Shown: positions 18,093 to 28,667, counted from the stretch's first letter. The stretch is DNA of 64,000 bases from Brevundimonas sp. UBA4553 (GCF_002387245.1 NZ_DGLD01000021.1:1-64000), one strand, 5' to 3'. Translations and numbers: made by a program. Notes: a model not told the origin generated them from the letters alone.

Positions 18093-19112
18093 ATGAGCCA
18101 GATTCATCGCCGCGCCTTTCTCGCCACGACCGCCGCCGCGGCGACCTTGCCCGGGCGTTCGTTCGCCGCCGAAAGCTGGACCGCCAAGGCCGCCATGCCC
18201 TGGGCGACCCAGGAGATCTATTGCGCCGCTCTGGACGGTCTGATCACCGTCGCCGGCGGACTTGTCCGCTCCGCCACAGGCGGCCTGCACATCAATGACC
18301 GCACCGCCGTCTATGACGTTGCGGCGGACGCGTGGACCGAGGGACCCCGTCTGCCGCAGCCGCGCCACCACCCGATGCTGGCGGCCGCCGCCGGACGGGT
18401 CTGGGCCTTCGGCGGCTATGACCGCCGCGACGCCGGCGAATGGACGGCCATGACGGATGTCTGGGCCATGGATAGAGGCGTCTGGGCGCAGGTGGGCCAG
18501 ATGCCGGATCGTCTGTGCGAGACGGTGGGCCTGGCGCTGGGCGACCGGGTGCATCTGGTCACCGGTCGTTCGCCCAAGGGCGCGGCGAACGGTCAGTGGA
18601 CCGATCAGGGCGACGTGGCGACCCATCTGGTCTTTGACGCCGCCGCGAACCGCTGGGACACGGCGCAGCCAGCCCCCATGGCCCGCAACAGCGCGGCGGG
18701 CGCCGTGCTGGACGGCAAGCTGTTCATCGCGGGCGGCCGCACGGTCGAGGGCGGCGGCACGGGGCGGCTGGACTGCTATGATCCCACGACCGACCGCTGG
18801 GACACGCTGGCGCCGATCCCGGTTTCGCCTGCGACCGGGAAACAGGTCGGCGGCGGCCTGGCCATGGCGGAAGCCGGCGGCCGGTTGGTCGCTTTCGGCG
18901 GTGAATGGTTCGAGGGGCGGGGCGGCGGCGTCTTTGCGGAAACCTGGATTTACGATCCCGCGCGTGACGTCTGGTCGGCGGGGCCGCCGATGCGCACGCC
19001 GCGCCATGGTCTGGCGGCGGCGGGCGTGAACGGGACGATCTACGCCATCGGCGGCGGCGAAGTGGCGTCCGGCGGCAAGGCCAGCAGCGTGGTCGAGGCG
19101 CTCAGGCTTTGA
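18093..19112 (+). CDS. Exported Kelch-repeat beta-propeller protein
   Basis: The 339-residue protein has a twin-arginine-like signal (HRRAFLATTAAAA, cleavage probably after SFAA) and then about six Kelch blades. Repeating features are paired glycines followed by a Tyr/Trp and a W.xLPPMP-like element (AFGGYDRRD, LFIAGGRTVEGG, LVAFGGEWFEG, IYAIGGGEV). It is probably a periplasmic propeller; the Tat motif suggests folded export. Bacterial Kelch proteins include sialic acid mutarotases and galactose-oxidase-like proteins, but no catalytic Cys-Tyr pair is evident. Its 3' end overlaps the convergent phosphatase gene by 11 bp. Confidence 0.82.
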   Translation: MSQIHRRAFLATTAAAATLPGRSFAAESWTAKAAMPWATQEIYCAALDGLITVAGGLVRSATGGLHINDRTAVYDVAADAWTEGPRLPQPRHHPMLAAAAGRVWAFGGYDRRDAGEWTAMTDVWAMDRGVWAQVGQMPDRLCETVGLALGDRVHLVTGRSPKGAANGQWTDQGDVATHLVFDAAANRWDTAQPAPMARNSAAGAVLDGKLFIAGGRTVEGGGTGRLDCYDPTTDRWDTLAPIPVSPATGKQVGGGLAMAEAGGRLVAFGGEWFEGRGGGVFAETWIYDPARDVWSAGPPMRTPRHGLAAAGVNGTIYAIGGGEVASGGKASSVVEALRL

Positions 19113-19572
19113 GGCTGCGAAGCGCGGCGGCGAGACCCTTCGCGCCGGCGGTGACATCCGTCCAGGTGACGTCGAAGCCGTCGTCGTCGCCGAAATAGGG
19201 ATCGGCCACCGGTTGACCCTCGCGACCCTCGACGTGATCCAGCAGCAGGCTGAGGTCGGCGGTCGTATCCGGCGGGGCGAGACGGCGCAGGTTGGCGAGA
19301 TTGTCCTCGTCCAGCGCGACGATGTGGGTGAAGCGGCGGAAGTCGGCGGGCTTCACCTGACGCCCGCGCAGGGCGGAGATGTCGACGCCGTTCCTGCGCG
19401 CCACGGCCTGAGCGCGCGGATCGGGCGGATCGCCGACGTGCCAGCCGCCGGTGCCGGCGGAATCGATAACGACGTCCAGCTTCAGGCGGCGGGCCTCTTC
19501 GCGGAAGGCGGCCTCGGCCAGCGGCGAGCGACAGATGTTGCCGAGGCAGACGAAGAGGACGCTGTATCCCAT
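19102..19572 (-). CDS. Low-molecular-weight protein tyrosine phosphatase
   Basis: The 156-residue enzyme carries the P-loop CLGNICRS (catalytic Cys and Arg) near the N-terminus and the general-acid Asp in VADPYFGDDDGF. The intervening SAGTGGWHVGDPPDPRA matches the family. It dephosphorylates phosphotyrosine on proteins or small phosphates in the cytoplasm. It starts 4 bp after the mutL stop codon on the same strand and may be co-transcribed. No tyrosine kinase or capsule gene is nearby. Confidence 0.93.
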   Translation of the reverse strand: MGYSVLFVCLGNICRSPLAEAAFREEARRLKLDVVIDSAGTGGWHVGDPPDPRAQAVARRNGVDISALRGRQVKPADFRRFTHIVALDEDNLANLRRLAPPDTTADLSLLLDHVEGREGQPVADPYFGDDDGFDVTWTDVTAGAKGLAAALRSLKA

Positions 19573-19576
19573 TGAA

Positions 19577-21490
19577 CTATCTGCGCCCGAACAGCTTTTC
19601 GAGGTCGTTGAGCTTCAGCTCCACATAGGTCGGGCGGCCGTGGTTGCATTGGCCGGAGTGGGGCGTGGCCTCCATCTGGCGCAGCAGGGCGTTCATTTCG
19701 GGGGCGGAAAGGACGCGGCCGGCGCGGACGCTGCCGTGGCAGGCCATGGTGCCGCAGACCTCGGCCATGCGCTCCTTCAACGACAGGGCGGCGCCATGTT
19801 CCGAAAGGTCGTCGGCGATATCGCGGATCAGGCCCTGAACATCGGTGTCGCCGAGCAGGGCGGGGGTCTCGCGAACCAGAACCGCGCCGACGCCGAAAGC
19901 TTCGACGATCAAGCCCATCTCGGCCAGTTCCTCGGCCTTGGCCGCGACGCGCTCGGCTTCTGAAGGGTCGAGTTCGACCACCTCGGGCGTCAGCAGGGCC
20001 TGCCGGGTGACGGCGCCGGTGGCCATCTGGGTCTTCATCCGCTCATAGACGAGGCGCTCGTGGGCGGCGTGCTGATCGACGACGACCAGCCCGTCGCGGG
20101 TCTGGGCGACGATATAGGTGCCATGAAGTTGGGCCCGCGCGGCGCCGAGGGGGTAGTCGATCAGGTCGGCGGGCGCCTGGGCGCCGGGCGCGATCTGGCC
20201 GGCGTGCTCGGCCTGGATCTCGCCCAGGGTACGGAAGCTGGGGGCGGCGGCTTCACCGCTCCAGGTGTGCTCGACGCGGGCGGAGCGTTCGTTGAGGCCG
20301 GGCAGGTTCTGTGCGGCGGCGGCCGGTTGCGACCAACCCTGCCAGCCGCTCCAGCCCGGCGCGGCGTTCCCGAATGACTGGGCCGAGGCCGAGGTGGGGC
20401 TGTAGAGGGCCTCGCCCACGTGCGGGCGGAAACCGGACAGGGCGTCGGCGGCGACCGTGGTCGAAGCGCGGTGACCGGCGGCGTGCAGGGCATGGCGCAG
20501 GGCGCCGACGATCAGGCCGCGCACCAGGGCGGGGTCGCGGAAGCGGACCTCGGCCTTGGCAGGGTGGACGTTCACGTCGACGTAGAGCGGGTCGATGTCG
20601 AGGAAGAGCGCCGCCGCCGGATGCCGGTCGCGGGCCAGGAAGTCGGCATAGGCGCCGCGCAGGGCGCCCTGCAGCAGGCGGTCGCGCACCGGGCGGCCGT
20701 TGACGAACAGGAACTGGTGCGCCGCATTGCCGCGGGAATAGGTGGGCAGGCCCGCATAGCCGGACAGGCGCACGCCGTCGCGCTCCTGATCGATCAGCAG
20801 GGCGTTGGCTTCGAAGTCGCGACCCAAGAGGGCGCCGAGGCGCTTCAGGCGGCCCTCAAAGCCCGGATGTTCGGCGGGCAGGCGCAGCGTGACCTTGCCG
20901 TCCAGCGACAGGGTGAAGGCGACGGCTTCGTGGGCCATGGCCTGACGCTTGATCTCTTCCGAGATGGCCATGGCCTCGGACCGCTCGGACTTCATGAACT
21001 TGAGCCGGGCGGGGGTGGCGTAGAAGAGGTCGCGGACCTCGACCCGGGCGCCGTGCGGGCCTGGGAAGCCGGCGGGGGCGACCGGGCGCTGATCGCCGCC
21101 GTCCACGGTGACGGCCCAGGCGTCGGCCTCGTCGCGAGCGCGCGTCGTGATGGTCAGCCGCGCGACCGAGCCGATGGAGGGCAGGGCCTCGCCTCGGAAG
21201 CCCAGGGTGTGGATGCGCAAGAGGTCCACGTCGCCCGCGTCGTCGGGCTCCAGCTTGGAGGTGGCGTGACGTTCGACCGCCAGCGGCAGCTCGTCTTTCG
21301 GAATGCCCTTGCCGTCGTCGGCGATCAGGATGCGGGTCAGGCCGCCGCCGTCCGCCTGGATCTCGACGCGCGAGGCCCCCGCGTCCAGCGCGTTCTCGAC
21401 CAGTTCCTTGATGGCGCTGGCGGGGCGTTCGACCACCTCGCCGGCGGCGATGCGGTTGACGGTTTCGGGGGGGAGGCGACGAATGGGCAT
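19577..21490 (-). CDS. mutL: DNA mismatch repair protein MutL
   Basis: The 637-residue MutL couples MutS mismatch recognition to strand incision. The N-terminal GHKL ATPase has [32 protein letters not shown] and [13 protein letters not shown]. The C-terminal dimerisation domain has the endonuclease metal motif DQHA..E....E ([12 protein letters not shown]) and the HGRPT motif, so it should nick DNA itself. This fits the absence of MutH in alphaproteobacteria. A proline/alanine-rich linker lies around residues 350-430. Confidence 0.96.
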   Translation of the reverse strand: MPIRRLPPETVNRIAAGEVVERPASAIKELVENALDAGASRVEIQADGGGLTRILIADDGKGIPKDELPLAVERHATSKLEPDDAGDVDLLRIHTLGFRGEALPSIGSVARLTITTRARDEADAWAVTVDGGDQRPVAPAGFPGPHGARVEVRDLFYATPARLKFMKSERSEAMAISEEIKRQAMAHEAVAFTLSLDGKVTLRLPAEHPGFEGRLKRLGALLGRDFEANALLIDQERDGVRLSGYAGLPTYSRGNAAHQFLFVNGRPVRDRLLQGALRGAYADFLARDRHPAAALFLDIDPLYVDVNVHPAKAEVRFRDPALVRGLIVGALRHALHAAGHRASTTVAADALSGFRPHVGEALYSPTSASAQSFGNAAPGWSGWQGWSQPAAAAQNLPGLNERSARVEHTWSGEAAAPSFRTLGEIQAEHAGQIAPGAQAPADLIDYPLGAARAQLHGTYIVAQTRDGLVVVDQHAAHERLVYERMKTQMATGAVTRQALLTPEVVELDPSEAERVAAKAEELAEMGLIVEAFGVGAVLVRETPALLGDTDVQGLIRDIADDLSEHGAALSLKERMAEVCGTMACHGSVRAGRVLSAPEMNALLRQMEATPHSGQCNHGRPTYVELKLNDLEKLFGRR

Positions 21491-21671
21491 GTGAGTCGCA
21501 AGATAGGCGGGCGGCGCGCAGGGCGCACCTCAATCCGCATTTTTGCACGAACGGGACTTGAAGGTCCGTAATAGCAACTTATACTGTTGCAGTCCGAGCG
21601 GCGCGCCGACGGGCAAACGAACCGTTTCTGGGCCTCGTGTCCAGTCCCGAGCAACCAACGAGGTCCCTCCC

Positions 21672-22376
21672 ATGAAGATCAAAGCCGCCATCCTGGCCGT
21701 TTCGGCCGTCGCCCTGCTGGCCGCCTGCAGCCCCGCCGCCGACAAGTCGGGCGCGCCCGCCGCTGACGCCGCCTCGACCGCCCCGGTCGATCTGAAGGCC
21801 CCGGCCGGCGTCTATGTTATGGACCCGACCCACGCCTCGCTGCAGTGGTCGATCGGTCACAACACGATTTCCAACTATACGGCGCGCTTCAACAAGTTCG
21901 ACGCCAAGATCACGCTGGACCCGGCCAACCTGGCCAACAGCGCCGTCGAGGTCAGCATCGACCCGACCTCGGTCGACGCCAACTATCCGGGCGACTACAC
22001 CGGCACCCACGCGGGTTCGGGCTTCAAGACCTGGAGCGAGGACATCGCCAAGAACAAGAACTTCCTGAACGCCGGCGCCTTCCCGCAGATCACCTTCAAG
22101 TCGACCAAGGTGGAACTGACCGGTCCGCGCACGGCCAAGGTGACGGGCGACCTGACCTTCCTGGGCGTGACCAAGCCGGTGACCCTGGACGCCACCTTCG
22201 GCGGCGAGATCGAGAAGCATCCCTTCATGCAGGTCCCGACCCTCGGCTTCGCGGCTCAAGGCAAGTTCAAGCGCTCGGACTTTGGCATGGCCGTGGGTCC
22301 GGTGGGCGACGAAGCCACCATCCGCTTTGACGGCGAGTTCCTGCAGCAGGTGGCGCCGGCCGCACCCGCTGCCTGA
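21672..22376 (+). CDS. YceI-family periplasmic lipoprotein
   Basis: This 234-residue protein has a lipoprotein signal (lipobox LLAAC) and a YceI lipocalin-like beta-barrel: VMDPTHASLQWSIGHNTISNYTARF, VSIDPTSVDANYPG, FPQITFKSTKVEL, VTGDLTFLGVTKPVTLDATF. YceI barrels bind isoprenoid chains such as ubiquinone. The frame is open 43 codons upstream, but the ATG at 21672 begins the signal and has GAGG before it. The next gene is a cytochrome b561-YceI fusion, an association typical for this family, with a repeat doublet between. Confidence 0.92.
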   Translation: MKIKAAILAVSAVALLAACSPAADKSGAPAADAASTAPVDLKAPAGVYVMDPTHASLQWSIGHNTISNYTARFNKFDAKITLDPANLANSAVEVSIDPTSVDANYPGDYTGTHAGSGFKTWSEDIAKNKNFLNAGAFPQITFKSTKVELTGPRTAKVTGDLTFLGVTKPVTLDATFGGEIEKHPFMQVPTLGFAAQGKFKRSDFGMAVGPVGDEATIRFDGEFLQQVAPAAPAA

Positions 22377-22390
22377 TTTCTGACCCTCTG

Positions 22391-22514
22391 CCGTCATCCC
22401 GGACAGCCGACAGGCTGATCCGGGATCCAGGCGTCGGATAGGAGCTCAGGGCTACGGCGTCTGAGCTCTGCCGTCTGGGTCCCGGATCGCTCTTGCAGAG
22501 CGTCCGGGATGGCG
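22391..22514. repeat. Palindromic repeat doublet (REP-like), copy 2
   Basis: The left half 22391-22430 reads CCGTCATCCCGGA, inner stem CAGCC/GGCTG, TCCGGGATCCAG. The right half 22475-22514 reads CTGGGTCCCGGAT, inner stem CGCTCT/AGAGCG, GTCCGGGATGGCGG. The halves are inverted and separated by about 44 bp. The right half ends about 20 bp before the cytochrome b561-YceI gene start, so it may also affect expression of that gene. Confidence 0.85.
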
Positions 22515-22536
22515 GATGTATTTTGTGAGTTCTGTA

Positions 22537-23826
22537 ATGCCCGCCAGCCGTTACACCCCCGTCGCCATCGCCCTGCACTGGGCCATCGCGGTCGCCATCA
22601 TCGCCATGATCCCGATGGGCTGGTGGATGAGCGAGGCGATCAACGAGCCGGCCAGTCAGGCGCTGGCCTATCGGGTGTTCCAGATTCACAAGTCGGTCGG
22701 CTTTCTGATCCTGGCGCTGACGGCGCTGCGGCTGGTCTGGCGACTGACGCACCGGACGCCGGGGATGCCGGCGGAGATGAAGACCTGGGAGACGTTCGCG
22801 GCGCGCGCGACCCATGCGGCCTTTTATGGCCTGATGCTGGCCTTGCCGCTGACACGCTGGCTCTATGTCTCGGCGGGCTGGGCGGTGGCGACGGACACGC
22901 CGCTGGCGGTAGCGACCAGTTGGTTCGGTCTGTTCACCGTGCCGCATCTGCCCTTCATCGGCGAGGCGGCGGCGGGGCTGCGCCGGGCCGTGGCTTTCCA
23001 AGCCATGGGAGCTCACGGGCTGATGGCCTGGGGCGCGGTCGTGCTGATCGTGCTGCACGTCGGGGCGGCGCTAAAGCACCAGTTCATCAATCGCGACGGG
23101 GTTCTGGCCCACATGATCCCGGTGCTGACGCACGGCGAGGGACGGACGGCGCCTGAGCCGAAGCCCTTGCTGCGTCGGTCCGAGCGTCTGGCCGGGCTGG
23201 GTTTCATCGCGGCTCTTGCCGTGGCGGGCGGCATCGCGGCCAAGCCTGCGCCTCTGGCGGACGGGGCAGGGGCTGAGGCCCATGTTGCAGCGACGCCCGC
23301 TCAGGCCGAGGCGGCGGTCACGCCCGGCACGGCGACGGCCTGGACCATCGACCCGGTGGTCTCGCGCATCGAATTCACCGGCACTCACGCGGGCAAGGCC
23401 TTCAAGGGGCGGTTTGAGCAGTGGGAGGGTCAGGTCTGGTTCGATCCGGCCGATCTGGCGGGGTCGAAGGCCGTGGTGCTGGTCAGGACCGACACGGCCA
23501 GGACGGGCGACGCGACGCAGGAGGGTTCCCTGACCGGGGCGGAGTGGTTCGACCCGACCGCCTATCCGACCGCGCGGTTCGAGGCGACGACGTTCAAGGC
23601 TCTGGGCGGAAACCGCTTTGAGACGACGGGGACGCTGCGGATCAAGGCCGTGACCGTGCCGGTGGTCCTGCCCTTCACCTTCGACGAGGCCGACGGCGTG
23701 GCGACGGTGGTCGGCAAGCTGGAGCTGGACCGCACATTGCTGGACCTCGGCATGATGTCCGACGCGGGCGGCGACTGGGTGTCGAAGGCGATCGGGGTGG
23801 AGATCAGGGTGAAGGCGAAGCGCTGA
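22537..23826 (+). CDS. Cytochrome b561 - YceI fusion protein
   Basis: The protein has about 429 residues. Residues 1-200 form a four-helix b561-type cytochrome with candidate haem histidines in ALHWAIA, IHKSVGF, THAAFYG and LIVLHVGAALKHQF. A fifth hydrophobic stretch and linker (220-265) lead to a C-terminal periplasmic YceI barrel (TWTIDP-like start, RIEFTGTHAGKAFKGRF, FDEADGVATVVGKLELDR). A membrane haem domain joined to a quinone-binding barrel suggests electron exchange with quinone. An upstream in-frame ATG at 22516 exists, but 22537 matches family starts. Confidence 0.92.
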   Translation: MPASRYTPVAIALHWAIAVAIIAMIPMGWWMSEAINEPASQALAYRVFQIHKSVGFLILALTALRLVWRLTHRTPGMPAEMKTWETFAARATHAAFYGLMLALPLTRWLYVSAGWAVATDTPLAVATSWFGLFTVPHLPFIGEAAAGLRRAVAFQAMGAHGLMAWGAVVLIVLHVGAALKHQFINRDGVLAHMIPVLTHGEGRTAPEPKPLLRRSERLAGLGFIAALAVAGGIAAKPAPLADGAGAEAHVAATPAQAEAAVTPGTATAWTIDPVVSRIEFTGTHAGKAFKGRFEQWEGQVWFDPADLAGSKAVVLVRTDTARTGDATQEGSLTGAEWFDPTAYPTARFEATTFKALGGNRFETTGTLRIKAVTVPVVLPFTFDEADGVATVVGKLELDRTLLDLGMMSDAGGDWVSKAIGVEIRVKAKR

Positions 23827-23837
23827 CGCCCACCCCC

Positions 23838-23962
23838 CGTCATCCCGGAAGCGGCGCAGCCGCTATCCGGGACCCAGACGTCAAAGACATACAGGGCCTG
23901 TCGCGTCTGAAATCCACTGCCTGGGTCCCGGATCGCCTCTGCGAGGCGTCCGGGATGACGGC
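23838..23962. repeat. Palindromic repeat doublet (REP-like), copy 3
   Basis: The left half 23838-23877 has CGTCATCCCGGA, inner stem AGCGGC/GCCGCT, TCCGGGACCCAG. The right half 23921-23962 has CTGGGTCCCGGAT, inner stem CGCCTC/GAGGCG, GTCCGGGATGACGG. The outer sequences are nearly identical to copy 2, while the inner stems differ yet remain perfectly paired. It lies between the b561-YceI gene and serS. Confidence 0.88.
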
Positions 23963-23987
23963 GTCAGGCGAAGGTGAGAGCGCTTAG

Positions 23988-25582
<1,595 letters not shown>

Positions 25583-25583
<1 letters not shown>

Positions 25584-26374
25584 TGCGTATCCTCCTCACC
25601 AACGACGATGGCATCGAGGCGGAAGGCCTTGAATGTCTTGAGAAGATCGCTCGCGCCTTGTCGGACGACGTCTGGGTCGTCGCGCCCCAGACCGAGCAGT
25701 CGGCCAAGGGGCGGGGGATCACTCTGACCGAACCTCTGCGGGTCAACAAACTGGGCGACAAGCGTTTCGCCGTCACCGGCACTCCGACCGACTGCGTCAT
25801 CCTGGCGGTCAACGACCTGATGCCCGAGAAGCCCGATCTGGTGCTGTCGGGCGTCAATCGCGGCCACAACGTCGGTGAAGACGTCAGCTATTCCGGCACG
25901 GTGGCGGGCGCGCTGCAGGGTATGGCCTTCGGCATTCGCTCCATCGCCCTGTCGCAGTCGCTGGAACGCTTCCACGACGACGTGGTGGCCCACTGGGAGA
26001 CGGCCGAAGCCTTCGCGCCCGGCATCATCGCCAAGCTGCTGGAGCAGACGTGGGAGGACGGCGTGGTCATGAACGTCAACTTCCCCAAGCTGCCGCCGGA
26101 ACTGGTCAAGGCGGTCGAGGTGACCCGGCAAGGGTTCCGCGACATCGGCGAGATGCACGCGGTGCGTCGGACCGACCTGCGCGGCCGGGACTACTACTGG
26201 ATGGCCTTCCGCGGCGCCCCCCAGGAACACGCCGAGGGCACCGATCTGCGGGCCATGGACGAAGGCCGCATCTCGGTCACGCCGCTGCATATCGACCTGA
26301 CGCACATGCGCAGCGTCAATGATCTGAAGAAGGTGCTGGGCGGCGCCCCACCCAAGGGACCGCTGGAAAAATGA
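25583..26374 (+). CDS. surE: 5'/3'-nucleotidase SurE
   Basis: This 263-residue SurE is a metal-dependent survival phosphatase acting on nucleoside monophosphates. The N-terminal MRILLTNDDGIEAEG gives the Asp-Asp metal site. Other family residues are PQTEQSAKGRGIT, GTPTDCVILAV and LVLSGVNRGHNVGEDVSYSGTVAGA with the catalytic Ser/Asn region. The start codon shares a base with the serS stop, and the stop overlaps the pcm start by 4 bp. The surE-pcm-LytM order parallels surE-pcm-nlpD of enterobacteria. Confidence 0.96.
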
Positions 26375-27015
26375 GCCTGTCGGACGACCGCGCGGGCCGG
26401 TTGATCCTGTCGCTGCGGCGGCAGGGGGTGACCGATGCGCGGGTGCTGAAGGCGATGGAATCCATCGACCGGTCGCTGTTCGTCCATGAGAAGTTTCTGG
26501 ATCAGGCCTGGGAGGACCAGGCCCTGCCGATCGACTGCGCCCAGACGATCAGCCAGCCCTATATCGTCGGCCTGATGACCCAGGCGCTGGAGGTCGGTCC
26601 GCGCCACCGCGTGCTCGAGATCGGCACCGGCAGCGGTTATCAGTGCGCGGTGCTGAGCCGTCTGGCGCGGTTCGTCTATTCGGTGGAGCGCTACAAGAGC
26701 CTGCTGACCGAGGCCGAGGCCAAGCTGAAGCTGCTGGGGGTCGACAATGTCTTCACCCGACACGGCGACGGCGGACAGGGATGGCTGGAGCAGGCGCCCT
26801 TCGACCGGATCATGGTCACGGCGGCGTCGCCGCACGAGCCGACAGAGCTGCTGAAGCAACTGAAGCCGGGCGGGGTGCTGGTCGCGCCCGTGGGACGCAG
26901 CTCGGTGCAGATGCTGAACCGCTATACCGGCCAGGACGACGGCAGCTTCCGCCGCGAGAGCCTGTGCGAGGTCCGCTTCGTGCCCCTGGTCGAGGGAACG
27001 GCCAAGGAGGGGTAG
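26371..27015 (+). CDS. pcm: Protein-L-isoaspartate O-methyltransferase
   Basis: This 214-residue repair methyltransferase transfers a methyl group from SAM to L-isoaspartyl residues in damaged proteins. SAM motif I is intact (VLEIGTGSGYQCAVL), with the upstream QTISQPYIVGLMTQ segment typical of Pcm and FDRIMVTAASPHEP downstream. It overlaps surE by 4 bp. A second PIMT-like gene at 61.4 kb has lost motif I, so this is the likely active enzyme. Confidence 0.95.
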   Translation: MSLSDDRAGRLILSLRRQGVTDARVLKAMESIDRSLFVHEKFLDQAWEDQALPIDCAQTISQPYIVGLMTQALEVGPRHRVLEIGTGSGYQCAVLSRLARFVYSVERYKSLLTEAEAKLKLLGVDNVFTRHGDGGQGWLEQAPFDRIMVTAASPHEPTELLKQLKPGGVLVAPVGRSSVQMLNRYTGQDDGSFRRESLCEVRFVPLVEGTAKEG

Positions 27016-27035
27016 GGGCGTCCGCCATCCCATCT

Positions 27036-27451
27036 TGTCATCCCGGAAAGCCCGAAGGGCTTATCCGGGACCGCCGGAAGCGCTACCGTTGGCGACATGC
27101 GCGAAGACAAGCTCTTCACCGTCTACATCGTGACCAACACGACACGCGGCGTTCTCTACGTCGGCGTGACATCCGACCTGCTGGGGCGGATCCAGCAGCA
27201 TCGGGAGCGGACCTATTCAGGCTTTTCCAGCCAATGGGGTCTGCGGAAGCTGGTCTGGTATCAGGTCTTTGATGATGCTGAATCCGCGATCAGTTTCGAG
27301 AAGCGGCTGAAGCGGTGGCGTCGTGACTGGAAGTTCGAGCTGATCGAACGGATGAACCCCACGTGGGACGATCTGTGGGAAGTCACCTTCTCGCCTGGGG
27401 GCGGTGTTCTGGGTGGTCCCGGATAAACGCTTCGCGTTTTCCGGGATGACG
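27036..27451. mobile_element. Candidate repeat-bounded GIY-YIG element
   Basis: The left palindrome at 27036-27072 (TGTCATCCCGGA, stem AAGCCC/GGGCTT, TCCGGGACC) and the right palindrome at 27414-27451 (GGTCCCGGAT, stem AAACGC/GCGTTT, TCCGGGATGAC) are arranged exactly like the repeat doublets at 22.4 and 23.8 kb. Their spacer, however, is about 340 bp instead of about 45 and holds a complete GIY-YIG gene. This suggests a nuclease gene living within, and perhaps moving with, the repeat family. No target-site duplication is evident by eye. Confidence 0.5.
27097..27426 (+). CDS. Small GIY-YIG family nuclease (UvrC-like catalytic domain)
   Basis: The 109-residue protein consists of essentially one GIY-YIG domain. 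The GIY element reads FTVYIVTN, the YIG element LYVGVTSDLLGR (with the catalytic Arg a little later in IQQHRE), and the catalytic Glu is in ISFEKRLKRWRR. These features predict a metal-dependent DNA endonuclease. The ATG is 25 bp after the left palindrome. The last residues (LGGPG) and the stop codon are encoded inside the right palindrome. No ribosome site is obvious, so expression may be weak. Members of this small family are scattered in many alphaproteobacterial genomes with no assigned role. Confidence 0.88.
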   Translation: MREDKLFTVYIVTNTTRGVLYVGVTSDLLGRIQQHRERTYSGFSSQWGLRKLVWYQVFDDAESAISFEKRLKRWRRDWKFELIERMNPTWDDLWEVTFSPGGGVLGGPG

Positions 27452-27575
27452 AGGAAGTGGAACCGCCCCCGGTTAACCTTTCCGCCCCACTTTGGCGCCG
27501 TTTGGCGGGTTGGCTTGGCTGCGCTTCCGGGGCACACCGGGGGCAAGGCAATTCAAGGTTAAGAAGGAGGGGCGC

Positions 27576-28661
27576 ATGGGCGGCTTCACAGGCTGGATCA
27601 GGGCGGCGGTCGTCGTCGGCGGAGCGCTGACGGTCACGGCGTGTTCGACCTATCCGAGCGAGCCGCGCTATTCGACGCGCCCGACGGGCATTCCTTCGAC
27701 GCAGCCGGCCTATCCGCAGGGACCGACGCAGACGCCGCAGAACCCCTATTATGGCCAGCCTGCACCCCAGCCGCAGACGCCGGCGCGGCCTTATGAAGAA
27801 GAGGGCGTGCGGGCGCCGACCGTGAGCATCGAGGGCGGCGGCCTGCCGCCTGCCGGTGGTCCGGCCTATCCTTCGACCGGGGCGCCGACCACCACGACGC
27901 CGACGCCTTCGAGCAGCGGCCCCGTCATGCCGGGCGCGGCCTATGTAATTCAGCAGGGTGATACGATTTCGGGCGTGGGCCGGCGTTTCCAGACGCCGGT
28001 GCAGATCCTGATTGACCTGAACGGCCTGGGCCCGCGGGGCGCCATCAGCCAGGGCCAGCGCATCGTCCTGCCCGACAGCGCTGTCGACACCGGCTCCGAC
28101 CCCTACGCCACGGGCCCGTCGCCCGTGGGCGTGCGAACACCCAACAACGGCGTGATCCCGCCGCCGCCGCCGCCGCCCAGCGGCAACGCCGCCCTGCCGC
28201 CGCCGACGCGCGCGCCGGCCGTAACGTCCTCGTCGCCGGCTTCCCCGGCGCAGGGGGCGGCCCTGGGCCAGGCCCTGGCCATGCAATGGCCGGTACGCGG
28301 CGATATCCTGCGTCGCTTCGGCCCCGTCGGCATGGGCGAGCGTAACAATGGCGTCAACATCGGCGCTGCGGCCGGGACCGAGGTCAAGGCCGCCGCCGCC
28401 GGGCGCGTGGCCTATGTCGGCGACGACCTGCCGGGGCAGGGGCTGACCATCCTGATCATCCATCGTGACGGCTGGCGCACGGTCTATGGCCACCTGGGCT
28501 CGGCCACGGTGCGGGACGGCGCAGAAGTCCGGGCGGGCCAGGTGGTCGGCACGGTGGGCCTGACGGCGGGCGACGGCCGGCCCTCGATTCACTTCGAGAC
28601 GCGTCAGATGCGCGGCGACGACCCCGTCGCGGTCGACCCGCTGAGCATCCTGCCGCGCTGA
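27576..28661 (+). CDS. LysM-LytM (M23-like) lipoprotein, degenerate, NlpD/EnvC-type
   Basis: The 361-residue lipoprotein has lipobox VTAC, then a long Pro/Thr-rich linker. A LysM domain (YVIQQGDTISGVGRRF, near residues 120-170) and a C-terminal LytM domain follow. The zinc ligands are mostly lost: the usual H..G.D reads NNGVNIG, and HLHFE reads SIHFE, while YGHLG remains. This is the pattern of regulatory LytM factors (NlpD, EnvC), which activate amidases during septum splitting and do not cut peptidoglycan themselves. An AAGGAGGGG ribosome site precedes the ATG at 27576. Position after surE-pcm supports an NlpD-like role. Confidence 0.88.
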   Translation: MGGFTGWIRAAVVVGGALTVTACSTYPSEPRYSTRPTGIPSTQPAYPQGPTQTPQNPYYGQPAPQPQTPARPYEEEGVRAPTVSIEGGGLPPAGGPAYPSTGAPTTTTPTPSSSGPVMPGAAYVIQQGDTISGVGRRFQTPVQILIDLNGLGPRGAISQGQRIVLPDSAVDTGSDPYATGPSPVGVRTPNNGVIPPPPPPPSGNAALPPPTRAPAVTSSSPASPAQGAALGQALAMQWPVRGDILRRFGPVGMGERNNGVNIGAAAGTEVKAAAAGRVAYVGDDLPGQGLTILIIHRDGWRTVYGHLGSATVRDGAEVRAGQVVGTVGLTAGDGRPSIHFETRQMRGDDPVAVDPLSILPR

Positions 28662-28667
28662 CTTGCG

